Program-made: the position numbers and the translations under genes | Assembly: GCA_036320915.1 (NCBI GenBank) | Contig: JAXBDG010000002.1 | Location: 1,736,001 to 1,800,000, forward strand | From: Linnemannia elongata | Lineage: Eukaryota > Mortierellomycota > Mortierellomycetes > Mortierellales > Mortierellaceae | Reading direction: 5' to 3' | DNA: 64,000 nucleotides | In this document: positions 43,964 to 54,730 of the stretch, piece after piece | Layout of the letters: every line of letters starts with the position of its first letter | How positions within the stretch are numbered: the first letter of the stretch is position 1 | Notes under the pieces: model-generated | The model's input: only the letters and a program-made list of their open reading frames with translations | Database searches by the model: none | What the model was told of the DNA's origin: nothing

Positions 43964-45195
43964 CTACGTCTGCTTCTCGGCAACAGCATCTTCTGGAACG
44001 GTGCAGTTCTTTCTGTAGTAGTCATACGAGCCCTTCTCGTATCGCTTGAACTCGTCCGAAGCACGCCATCCATCCAGCTCAGCGACACGGTCGACTGTCT
44101 CCTTAACCTTCCAGACAGCTTCGTACTTTCGAAACTCGTCCAACGCCATCTTGGCCCATGGCACCGTGCCATAGAAATGGATGATGTTGGCCAAATGCAA
44201 ATCCGCCAGCGACAACTGCATCATTCAAACAAAGCATCGGAATGAGGTTGAATTAGATCAAAGTCACAATAAGGGCATAGATGATCGGCCAAGGAATAGC
44301 AAAACTGATGAAAATGAAGTGATATGATATGATATGAAACGATATGAAATGAAGCAATGCATACCTTGTCACCAACGTAATGGCCATTACACCCATTCTC
44401 CTGGAGATGGAACTCATGGTCCTCAAGGAACTTGCGCAGGCTGTGACTCAGGAACTGGTCGCGAGCCTTTTTCTTCTCAGAGTCACTGACCCAGAGGGTC
44501 TCGGTGAAGGTGCGCTCGCGGAGGTAGTGAATATTGGTATAGAAGGTGCGGATGGTCATGGCCTCCCAGGTGTTGTTGCCAAGAAGACCAAATCGCTCAG
44601 CCAGGAAAGTGTCAATCACCTCTGACTCTGCCATGTTAAACTCCTATTTGTGTTACAAATAGAACGCGCTAAGGTTAAAAAAGGACGGTGTGCACCTGGG
44701 GTAGAATGTGGAAAATACATCAAGAGAGAGAGAGAGAGATGGAAACGAGAAGAGATATGAACTTACCATTCCGTCGAGTCCCTTGACCTTGAGGCAGGGC
44801 ATGACCGAGAAAGCGGTGGGTACCTCACCGGCAGACCACTCAGCGTACTATGCCATTACAAGATTATTATTTTTAAAAATTTTATACACTGGCGCGCAAG
44901 TACAAGAAAAAAAAATCATCAAAAAGGCAACGAAGAGATAAAGGGCAGCAAAAATGAAGCAGAGGAAGAGGAGGAGAAGAAGAAAGAGGCTTACGGTGGG
45001 GGCTAGCTTCTCATGCCTGACGCCGGCGTATTCGAGAAGATCTCTTGCGGTTGAGCCAACAGCGGCGATTTCCCAGTAAGAGATGGAGAAGAAGAGGTCC
45101 TTGTTGTCGGTCTCAGCGAGGAAGCGTGAGATCTCTGCGGAGGAGTGCTTGGACTGGAACGAGAACTTTGGTCTGTTTGCGGGTTGGGCAGCCAT
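43964..45195 (-). CDS. Glutathione S-transferase family protein
   Basis: Exons 45195-44995, 44847-44767, 44643-44365 and 44215-43964 are each a whole number of codons and give 270 residues. The N-terminal thioredoxin-like domain contains FSISYWEIAAVGSTARDLLE, with the conserved start of helix 1, then VPTAFSVMPCLKVKG (the cis-proline region VMP) and MAESEVIDTFLAERFGLLG (the glutathione-contacting ES-type motif). The helical C-terminal domain has FLEDHEFHLQENGCNGHYVGDKLSLADLHL, in which GDK-LSLADL is the GST N-capping motif. The protein may conjugate glutathione to xenobiotics or peroxides; the substrate is unknown. All introns are phase 0. The gene lies inside a duplicated region: a decayed exon 1 of a second copy is at 46008-46175. 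Confidence 0.87.
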
Positions 45196-45280
45196 GCTGG
45201 GAGTGTACGTGTAGGTGTGGATGTAAGTGTAAGGTTAAGTTTAAAAGGGGAGAAAAGTGGGAGTTTTTATATTGGACCGA

Positions 45281-46020
45281 ATCCGTTGGCCAATGGGGTC
45301 GGACATTCTGAATTGATTACCGAGCGCATTTTTGGTGGCGTCTGAGGTCAACCTTCCCACGGCTGAGTATTTTCAGATGGATGGTCATGCGGTATCATCA
45401 CATCACAGTCGTCATTTCACAAGCATTGATCATTGACGAGGGAAAAACAAGGCTCTTAGGGTAGGCCATACGAACAACGTTTCCTCCAAGTCAACAAGTC
45501 GCCAGCCAAAGGAGCCACAGTTGAGTTGCCTTCCAAACTCGTGTATGAATCATCCTCAATCGAACGTCCCTCCTTGGCCTTGAACTCCGACGCTCTACAC
45601 TTGGCCACTTGATGCAGACCACCCACAGTCTGCATGCGTTGTCACCTATCGGTCCGAGTGGCTCGGCGAGTAAAGTGCCCACAGCAAACGACTCCGACAA
45701 GTGCAGTTCCCAAGCGAGTGTAGAGCATATGCAGCTGAGGTAGAGCTTAGTGGAATAGAGGCACATAAGAAAAGCCCTCCAGACTCGATTGGAGAGGACT
45801 GTCTTTTAATTTCGCTTCTAAAATTGGCAGTCTGACAATCAGGATAGAAAGATTCGACAACCTTGAAGACACTTTCCTTCTTTCCCTTACACTCCCTATC
45901 AACATAAAACAGAGGCCAGCCCTGACCAGAGAGGATGAATGTACAATTGGCTGGCAAAATGTGCAACCAGAGGAGAGATCGTTTCGAACAAAAGTGAAGA
46001 GCATTCATGGTGAGAGTGTT
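45281..46020 (-). repeat. Duplicated segment, copy B
   Basis: This is the partner of 43111-43650. On the minus strand it directly follows a decayed GST exon 1 and ends at the promoter of the intact GST gene. It suggests that a unit containing a GST gene and its flank was duplicated in tandem and then eroded. Confidence 0.75.
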
Positions 46021-46175
46021 CTTGGTGTGGTTAGCACCTGCGTATTCGAGAAGCTCCCTGGCAGTGGAACCAACAGAGGCAAGCTCAAAGTAATTCAGCG
46101 TAAAACGGAATCGGTGTTGTCGGTTTCGGCCAAAGCTTTAAAATCCTCGGGATGGCACTTTTGTGTGCTCAGCAT
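46008..46175 (-). pseudogene. Glutathione S-transferase exon 1 remnant
   Basis: The frame reads LAETDNTDSVLRFTLNYFEL, then ASVGSTARELLEYAGANHTK, matching the intact gene's FLAETDNKDLFFSISYWEI and AAVGSTARDLLEYAGVRHEK. No exons 2-4 follow; instead the sequence runs into duplicated segment B. It has no usable start codon context and is a truncated tandem copy. Confidence 0.72.
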
Positions 46176-46514
46176 GCTTAAGTTTGTTGACTGCAGAAGG
46201 GGATATGCTTCAACAGGAGTGTTTAAAGCGCAAGAAAGTATGAAGAAGTAACGTCCGCCAAGAGGAACCCTACCATTTGAACCTGCTCTTTTATCTCCAC
46301 GGTAGGTGTCGCGGAAACGTATCAACATGTTGTTACCGCAATTTTTAGCGCCACTGAATGCCCACTCATGTTAAGATCATGGGCAAATGCTATTTTATCC
46401 AAATGTGTTTAATGAGTGTTGTCGGTGTCTAAGAGTGTTGAAAAAAAAATATAAACGTGGATAATCCCCATTCCTACTGTAATGTCCTGACGTGCGTTGA
46501 TCCTGTCTCGGCAA

Positions 46515-47309
46515 TTAGAACATCTTGCCGACAACCTTATATCCCTTGGTGGCACGGGTGCGCTGGAAACCCTCTGGAGGGATAGGTCCTACCATGTTCT
46601 CGACCTTGACCAACTCTTTGACCTTCAAGATCTTTCCTGCCGCGCTAGGCTCGTGGGGCTGGAATACTGGGCGACCGATCTTCCTTCCAAGACCGAGTGA
46701 CTTAAGAACTTTTGGAGGATATTATGCCGTTGTTGTCGACGTTTCAACGTTCGTTGGTGAAAGAGCAATTGAGTTAATAATCATGGTTAGTTGTTGCGGT
46801 CGCAACAGGGTGATTCAGTTGATGTTGCCGTTGTTGGTTTTTAGTGTAATTATTGAGGTGTGCATTAGGGTGATAGATCCAAGAGGTGATGCGATGGTAG
46901 TTGAGCCGTGGAGCGAGGTAACGGAACATATGAAGTTGAAGGGAAGGAAAAGATCAGTTAGTTCTCTGTTAAAGCAGAGTAGCGTGATCACAGCCTTGTG
47001 CCGTTGTCTGTCCATTCGCTCTCCTCTCCTTCTTCTTGTTCTCCTTCTTTAGGCTTCCTTTTTCTCCTCCTTGTTGCCATCTTATTCTCCATGTCTGTCT
47101 TTCTGAGGGACTGCATGGGAGGGTTGCCAGGTGAATCTTGTACCTTTGATAGTTGATTTGGGGACACCGATCAAAGAGCGGGTCTGAGTGACTTTGTAGT
47201 ATCCCTCGGTGGATGCATTCGGTGCCACTGAGGCGGCTGTGGTATATGCTCTTGCAGATGCTGAGAGGGAGAGGCGTGTAGCGGCGAGGATCCTTGAAAG
47301 AGAGCTCAT
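46515..47309 (-). CDS. MRPL33: Mitochondrial large-subunit ribosomal protein uL30m
   Basis: Exons 47309-47144 and 46708-46515 join in phase (119 residues) across a 435-base intron. The first 35 or so residues are Ser/Ala/Arg-rich without acidic residues (MSSLSRILAATRLSLSASAR), a good mitochondrial targeting signal. The body has YYKVTQTRSLIGVPKSTIK, LKSLGLGRKIGRPVF and ILKVKELVKVENM, the L30 pattern. The C-terminal extension (PPEGFQRTRATKGYKVVGK) is short. I chose the ATG at 47309 rather than 47351 because it gives a clean targeting sequence. It lies about 100 bases downstream of ARPC2 on the same strand. The acceptor at 46709 (AAAAG) is weak but is the one that keeps the frame. Confidence 0.85.
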
Positions 47310-47409
47310 AGTTGCGATGTTGTGTTGCAAGGTGGGGGGTGATGGGAACAAGTCTTCAGCCCGGGAATAAATGTCTGTCTTTTATTTTGTTCTCCTCCAG
47401 CAGTCACAA

Positions 47410-49294
47410 TTAAACGCGGCGGAAGGCCCTTCCGCTGGCGAGCTTCTTCTCTGAAGCCTGGATCTCGGGCTTGGCACGGTTGAGGACCTTGAGGAAATCA
47501 GAAACGCGGGCACGCATGCGTGAGTGCATATATGCCTTCGAGCACTTGATATGGTAGTGGAGGTAGTCGCGAAAGATCTGGATCCTCGAGATCGTCTCCT
47601 CACGAACAGCTCCTGCAGCATAGTTGCGTGGGAACAGAACTGACATTGGTAAAGCCATGGTGTCCGAGCGAGCGAGCGAGTGAGTTAGTTAATGAGTGTG
47701 TAAGTGATCTGGCAGCTTGAAATAGTATCCATCGCAAGTGGAAGAAAAATGGCGCCGCTTTCACTTACCAAATGTAATGTAGCCCTGGCTCTCAGAGTCC
47801 AAAAGCCCAGGAACATGACGAATCTCCAGTGGGGGTTCGCGGTGCGAGTAGATGACCTGGGGTGCGTTCTGTAAATGAGGCTTCTTTCTGGCATCCACGA
47901 ATTCCTATCAAGTTTTGAGAATTTGATGGTGTGTTTCGGCTGGATATTAGTACCCTGTCATTTCCTTTTCATATCTTTTTTCTTTCTGTTCTCTCCGTTT
48001 TCTCTCTCTTCTGTCCTTCTCCCCCCCCCCCCCCTCTCTCTCTCTTTCTCTTTTCCTTTCTCTTCCTTTCCTTTACTTCCTTTCTTTCCTTTCTTTCCTT
48101 TTCTCTCTCTTCTTACCATTCTTCCCGCTCTTATCTACCTCTTCTCGCTTCTCTCTTTTTGCTCTCTATCTCTACTTGCTAAGCCATACCTGAAGGAAGA
48201 CTTTGGCAAAGACGCGGTCGGTCTCTTCTTTGAACAATGTCGAAAAGATCACGGTAACTCTGTCCTGCTGGTTCTGAACGTAGATAGCCTCGCCATCACG
48301 GTAATGGATGGTCATCAATTGAGAGGAGGAGGGGTCCCAGTGGTCCTCCTGCTCTGCTAACGATTGCGCATCAAATGCTCTCTCGAAAGGAGCAGCCATG
48401 GCATTACGCTTCAATAATGATACCCTGCGAATCACATCCTCTATTGAGCATTGAAAAATAGAGAGGAGATTACGGAGTCCGTAAGAACAACGAATATGCG
48501 ACACATTGTTGGCAATTTTCATACGAGCATATGTCGGCAATTTGTAACGAGACGACACGATTGTTTTCGAAGTCTTCATAGCTATTACCAGGATCGCCCC
48601 CAATATTGTCGAGGTCGAATTGGAGGGTAAAGTCGTATCCGTGCTCAGGGTCAATGATCCATCGGCTGTACTCGCGCTTGAGGACATCGACGGCTCCGTA
48701 CTGGACGAGTTCGTGCCAGCACTTCCAGCGGATGGAGAGGTTGAGCTTTGCGTCGTTGTCATCCAGAGTTGAGAGGTGGTAGGAGACACCATCAAAGTCG
48801 ACGATGGACATGTCGACCGGCTTAGGCTTATTCTCGCTATTGCAAGGTAGGGATTTCGCGTGAGTTTCATTTGACCAGCTATAAGTATGTGTCTGTGTGT
48901 GTGCGTGCCGATGATGCGTCTATGTTTTGGTTTATTGGGCAAGACGAGAAATGACATGATGGTACGCGTAGTAATGTTGGTTGTTGTCCCTTGTCCCTGT
49001 TTCTTCCCCTACTCCTGTTCCTGTTCCTGTTCTTGTCCCCTGTCCTTCTCCTTCTGTTCCTGTTCCTCACCAAATGGTTGACTTTTCGTTGTTCGTTGTA
49101 CTCGGCTGGCCAGTCACGTCACCAAAAAATGAGCTGAAGGAAGTGCTTTTTTCAATATGAAACTGATATGACGGGGTATATGTATAGGAGAGAGAGCAAG
49201 AGAGAGAGAGAAAGAGAGAAAAGTAGACCTACGGGTTGAAGCGAGTCTTGAGAGTGTCCTCGATGATGCGGTTGTGGTAGTCGAGGAGAATCAT
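47410..49294 (-). CDS. ARPC2: Arp2/3 complex subunit 2 (p34-Arc)
   Basis: Five exons (49294-49233, 48836-48589, 48440-48190, 47904-47769, 47639-47410) join in phase to 308 residues, the usual ARPC2 length. With ARPC4 this subunit forms the core of the Arp2/3 complex, which nucleates branched actin filaments for endocytosis and patch movement. Visible landmarks are [15 protein letters not shown] at the N-terminus, FDGVSYHLS and [69 protein letters not shown]...[12 protein letters not shown], and YITFVLFPRNY followed by [20 protein letters not shown]. Intron 1 (about 400 bases) and intron 3 carry simple CT-rich sequence. Upstream and divergent is MPE1. Confidence 0.95.
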
Positions 49295-49674
49295 TGTGTT
49301 TATGTAGAGGGTGAGGAAGTGAAGGGTATGTGTGTATGATAATTGATAAAAAAGAAGAAAAAGAGGGAAAGGGAGCGGTCCAGTCCTGCCTCCACTTCTA
49401 CTAAGGGCCGTGACGGTTGCGAGCCTCAAGTCATTATACTAAGCCACACTTGGTCTTGACTGCCTCACATCTTTCCTTCCATTGACAAAGACCGCAAAGA
49501 TCACGCCCACCCACCGTCATCTTCGTCCTCATCCTACCCACTCACCCTACTCATTCATCTGTGTCATCAGTCACCTCGTCACATTAATCACAGTAACACT
49601 AGAAGAACAACTCACACAAACGACACGATACCGACAGCACAAAGAGCCGAGGGACTTTCTCAGGCCAAAACTCA
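49295..49674. promoter_or_regulatory. Shared divergent promoter of ARPC2 and MPE1
   Basis: 380 bases separate the two starts. The right half is CA- and C-rich, typical of leaders in this window; no canonical TATA box is visible. Confidence 0.45.
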
Positions 49675-49884
49675 ATGTCAAAGGTCCATTACAAGTTCAA
49701 GTCCTCGAAGGACTACGACTCTGCAACCTTCGACGGCCACTCCATCTCCGTCTTCGACCTCAAAAAAGAGATCCTCATCGCTAAAGGTCTCAAGGGCCCC
49801 GACGACCTCGCCCTCACCCACGCCGAATCCGGAGAGGGTAACTATCTTTTTTTGTGGACCCCATTTGCAATAAAGAAACAAACG

Positions 49885-49942
<58 letters not shown>

Positions 49943-51700
49943 TGGACAACAACAGCAACAACAAAAACGAAAAAAAGAATATGAAATATTCATTCCCATA
50001 TGCAACAATTGTTTTCTTTTATTCACTTACAATGATATAGAGTATTACGACGATGCAACTCTGATCCCTCGAAACACATCCATCTTGGTAGCGCGTGTGC
50101 CAGCCAAACCAGGTCGAGGAGGCGCACAACGCTATCTAGAAGGAGCAGGACCCATCCCTCGAGGAGGCAACATGACCCGGAATGTATTTGAAAAACCAGG
50201 CTCCAATAACCACCATGACCTCATGGGGGGATCAAAGGTATATCGGGACTTCATGTTTCGTGTTGTTCCTCCTCGTGATATATGCAACAACCTAACATTT
50301 GCAAGATTTTAAACCTTTCACAAATAGGTCTACAAAAATACGACGTCGCTCCTTCAGGAGGAAGGCCCTCCCGCGGAGGCAGTTGACATGTCCCAGATGA
50401 CCGAGGAGGAGAAAATGAAGTTTGTCTTTGAACAACAGACTTCACACTGGGGAAAGACTCAAGAAGGAATGGCCAAGTAAGTTATGTTAAACAAAAATAT
50501 TTTCACTCTGCTTGAGGTCAAGTCAGTGAAAAATGCGCCATTTTTCATCGTATGCATAAAGTGAGAGTAGGGGGGTGAGGGTAAAGGAGAGAAACAGTGT
50601 TCATGAGGGAATGTGAGAAAGATTATTATAGAGTGGGAGAAAGTACACCTTTCGTTTATCAACTAAAAAGGATAAACAAGTGGCAAGACAATGTCCTTTT
50701 CAGGAGCGCAGAAGTAGGGGAATAACGTTTGTACAGCTAGCTTATGTGACAAATGTGACTGGTGACTGGTGATAGGAATAGTGTTCAGGAAAGACAAGGA
50801 GGTCAGGGCCGACATGGAGATTAAGGAACATATGGAAACAAGGAGTATGAGGAGGACAACGAACATAAGGAACGCGCGAAAGTGAAAGAAAGGTCCAAGA
50901 CAATCAACAAGCCACGCGCACAAAGATCGTAGAGGTTTGACCCTATCCCCTCTCTCATGTTTGCCTTTACCGCAATATTAGTGCCCAGTTCCGCCCCCTG
51001 AGTAAATTCCAAGGCGCCACTCGAAACCAGCCTCAGAATGGACCACGCGCAACGGGTGAAGCAGGCTCAGGCGCGGGATCCTCTAACTCAGGATCTTATC
51101 CCAGGCCATCCATGGACCAGCAACAGCGTCCGCCTCCCAACACCTATGTTTGCTACCGATGCGGCAAGAAGGGCGAACATTGGATCCAGTTCTGCCCTAC
51201 TAACAACGACAAGTCCTTTGAGCCCATCGGCATTAAAAAGACCACCGGCATCCCCCGCTCCTTCCTAAAGACTGTCAAGAGCGACACTCTTCAAAGCAAA
51301 AAAGGTGTCATGGTCACTCAGGACGGCAACCTCGTCGTCGCGACAACAAACGAGTACGTCTTTGCGCAATAATCATGTTGGTTTTACCTCATCACGTCTA
51401 CATGTCCAGATTTATCTCTGAATCCAACTAACTGTCTATCGTTCAATCTTTTCATGATGATAGCTATGAATGGAAAAAGTTTCACGAAAAGTCCAAGGGA
51501 ACGCTTACGTCGGATGAGGCGTACAACACAGCACCTATTCCTGACGACATGAAGTGTTCAATTTGTCACCTTCTCTTAAAAAATGCTGTCAAAGCGCCTT
51601 GTTGTGGCACCAATTTTTGTGACGAGTGTATGTTTTTGCCTTGTCCACCTTTTTATAATTATGTATTGTGCTGTATATTACCGTACGTTTCGTAACGCTT

Positions 51701-51746
<46 letters not shown>

Positions 51747-54215
51747 TTGATTTGATTAGGCATTCGCAACTATCTCGTCCACCCACCTAAAGGCGAAGAC
51801 TCATTCAAGTGCCAGTCTTGCCACCAATACCTTGTTCCTGATCAGCTCATCCCCAACGTTGACCTACGCCAGCGTGTCGAGCATCACCTCCGAGATTGGG
51901 CCAAGAGTCGCCGCATGGACGCAGATGGACAAGGCGGTGCCGGAAGTACCGGACCAGGTTCTCGAGGCGGCTCACCTTCTGGAGACGTGGATAGGACGGA
52001 CGATCTCTCTGCAAAACCGACGGGTGATACTAACTCTTCTTTTATTGACGGTGAGAGATCAGCTGCTGTTGGGCAAAAGAGGAGATTGTCGAATGAAAAC
52101 AGCCAGGCTGCCGTTGGAGGCCATAGTGGTGATCTCGATAGGGATCAACCGTCGTGGAAGAATAAAAAGCCCCACGTCAACAACAATGGCAGCACCAGCA
52201 GCAACGGCAACCACTTCAGCAACCATCAGGGCATTAACAGAAATAGGCCGCCATCCATGCATGGACCAGGGTCTATGGGGCCGATGGATCCTAGCATGAT
52301 GGATCCTCACCTCATGTTCCCTGAAGGTATCCCTCCAGGGTTTTTCGGTGAGCATTTGTTGCACTTTCGCATTATACATTTAGACGGTGAGGCACTAAGC
52401 AGTCCTCTTCCAGCCTACGGTTTCCGGACATTGACGATAAATGATCGATTTTTTGCTATATTTTTAGAGATGATGCAGCAGCATGATCCGGCATTGTTCA
52501 TGGACCCAAACATGTTTGGTCCAAATGGAGTTCCTCAATTCATGATGCCAGGATTTGTGCCGCCTTTCATGCCAGAGTTCGGGGGAATGCCAGGACAAGG
52601 TGGACCAAGTGGACCGGAAATGTGGAACATGGGACGAAGCATTCCAGGATTGCCTCCTATGGGTCCAGGATTCCCTACTCCCCGAATTGGGTTTAGTGAA
52701 CCTGGCGCCGGCCGTGGCCGAGGGCGTAGCGGAGGGTGGCAAGAAAGTGGACAGAATGGCCATGTTGGACCCAATGCCGGCAGAGGTCGTGGTTACCCCC
52801 AAGAATTTAACCAGAATGGTTCTCATGGAATTCCTGCATCGGGAGGCAACTCGGACGCTCCATTTAAACCCGCAGGCGCTGGAGCTGGAGCCGGAGCTGG
52901 GACTACGCGTGCGACATCTGCCTCTGGTGATAATGCTAGGGAGGCCAATGATCATAGGAATTCAAGCCAAGATCCACAGGGACGAATTGATAACGATGAC
53001 ATTGACATGTCGCAAGTTCCCACAGGACCAAGAGCCACGAGAAGGTACAATAATGTTTGGAGCATGATATTTAAGTACGATATATCGCTACATGTGTTCA
53101 TGGATTAATACTCTTTTTCTCATCATCCACATGGGGAATGTAGATTAACACTTGAAGACGACGAGGAGATTCCGAAGGGACCTCGCGCGGGGCCGGGACC
53201 AGAGGATGACCAGAGGAGGTCAGAGTCCCCTCCAACGGCACCCTTGGCGGATAGATTAAGGTATCGATCGACTAGCCGGCCTCGAAGCGATAAGGCAGCA
53301 GATAACAACAGCGTTGGCAGCAGCGGTGATCGTGATCGTAGCCTTCAGAGAGAGAGTAGGGATGATCGACGCAAGGATAGAGAAGGCAGCAGCCGAGATA
53401 GAGATCGCTATCGTGATCATGACAGGAGCCGTGATCGAGAGCGTGACAGGGACAGAGACTTTGATAGGAGTAGAGACAAGGACCGCGAACGCGATCCTGA
53501 TCGTGATCGTCGACGTGATGATAGTAGGGACAGACGGGACGACCGGTCGAGATCTTCTCGTTATGATCGTGAGCGGGATCGCGATAGAGATTCATCGAGT
53601 CGAAGGGACGACTGGCGGGACAATAGGAGGGATGACCGAAGGGCTGAAGGTCGCCAGGAGAATGGACGTTCGTCGTCGCATCAACATCAGCGTCACCGCG
53701 GGGATCGCTCAAGAGACAATCATCGTGAGGACGAGCCGGAGATGAAAGACTATCATCAGCAGCATCGCCATGACCGAGAACCTTCGAGCGGTTCGTCGAC
53801 GCGCAAGTCGGTCGATCCTCAGCGAGATTATGAGATGAAGCGCCAGGCGAGCTTCGGGGCATCTGTGTCAACGTCGACATCTCTATCGAGGCAACAGGAT
53901 GATTCAATGAAGGGGTATGAGGAAAGTAATGGTTATAAGTATAACTCGGAGGACAGACCGGGTCAGGGTCAACACTATGATTCACAGCGGAAGCGTGATT
54001 ATGGACGACGCAGTTATGGTCACGAAGATGGTGACGGTAAAAATGGCGACAGGGGGGACGACGGTGGTGATGATCGGATTCACTTTCGAAAGCGAGGCGG
54101 CGAATATGAGAAGAAGCAACAGCCACCATCTGATCTGTCAGTGACAGGATTAGTCAGCCAGAGTGCCCGGGAGCGAGAGCGGGCTGAACGAGAGCGGCGT
54201 AGTTACCGGGATTGA
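49675..54215 (+). CDS. MPE1: Cleavage and polyadenylation factor subunit Mpe1 (RBBP6 family)
   Basis: Eight exons (49675-49837, 50041-50237, 50328-50476, 50982-51353, 51464-51627, 51760-52347, 52468-53044, 53144-54215) give 973 residues. Mpe1 belongs to the nuclear complex that cleaves and polyadenylates pre-mRNA. The ubiquitin-like DWNN domain opens the protein (VHYKFKSSKDYDSATFDG, then IPRNTSILVARVPAK). A CCHC zinc knuckle follows (CYRCGKKGEHWIQFC, about residue 200), then TTGIPRSFL, and a RING/U-box-like domain (CSICHLLLKNAVKAPCCGTN, CIRNYLV, KCQSCHQ). The C-terminal half is Gly/Asn/Pro-rich and then a long Arg/Asp/Ser-rich tail with RDRDRD repeats, longer than in yeast Mpe1 and more like animal RBBP6. 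Intron 6 (52348-52467) is 120 bases with no in-frame stop, so retaining it would add 40 residues. Confidence 0.95.
49885..49943 (+). repeat. (CT)n microsatellite in MPE1 intron 1
   Basis: An almost pure CT run of about 59 bases in the first intron, early in the intron and not at the acceptor. Confidence 0.85.
51702..51746. repeat. T33-A12 run in MPE1 intron 5
   Basis: A run of 33 T is followed directly by 12 A, just before the acceptor at 51758-51759. The transcript could fold into a short A-U hairpin at the splice site. Confidence 0.85.
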
Positions 54216-54730
54216 GCAAGGATGAAGGCAAAGACCACGTTAGTTACGACCAAATAAAGATCGTTTCATTTATGACTGTTACCCTTCGTCTTGAATGCCA
54301 TTTTCCATATGAGATTGCTATGCGTCGTTGAAAATACCGATGCCCATTTGGCGGGCGTGCCGTAGCGATTGATATTGCTAGATACTCAAGTCTAGCCTCT
54401 CTCGAAAGGCCTTTTGAACCCAGATTGATGCCCAAGCTCGATACCCCAGCCCCAAGCACCAGTGACTCTAGTGGAACAAATGTAGATTCCGAAAGTATCA
54501 ATGCCGGCCCTCGTCGTTTACCCTCATGGACCTGGTCAGTGACCAGATATAGGTAAGCTCCACCTATGTGGTGCAGCAATCAAGTCGCTCTATCTTATCC
54601 CCAACTAACATTGACATTGTTAAAATTTGTCCACTCCCCTTTCATTTCTTTTCTTTTCATGTCATTTCATTTCGTTCTTTCGTTCGTCCCCCTTCCCAAA
54701 GAAACATTCTCGTTTTCTCATGAATAACCC
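54216..54730. other. Intergenic between MPE1 and the next gene
   Basis: About 515 bases in mixed sequence with a CATTT/TTTC-rich tract before the start at 54731. No gene is visible. Confidence 0.4.

Noticed and set aside
48172..48957. A 261-codon minus-strand frame overlapping ARPC2 exons 2 and 3
   Set aside because: It reads through the intron in the wrong frame for exon 2. Phase-correct splicing gives a full-length ARPC2.
53272..54129. A 285-codon antisense frame under the MPE1 tail
   Set aside because: Complement of the Arg/Asp-repeat coding sequence. His/Asp/Ser-rich and without splice or start support.
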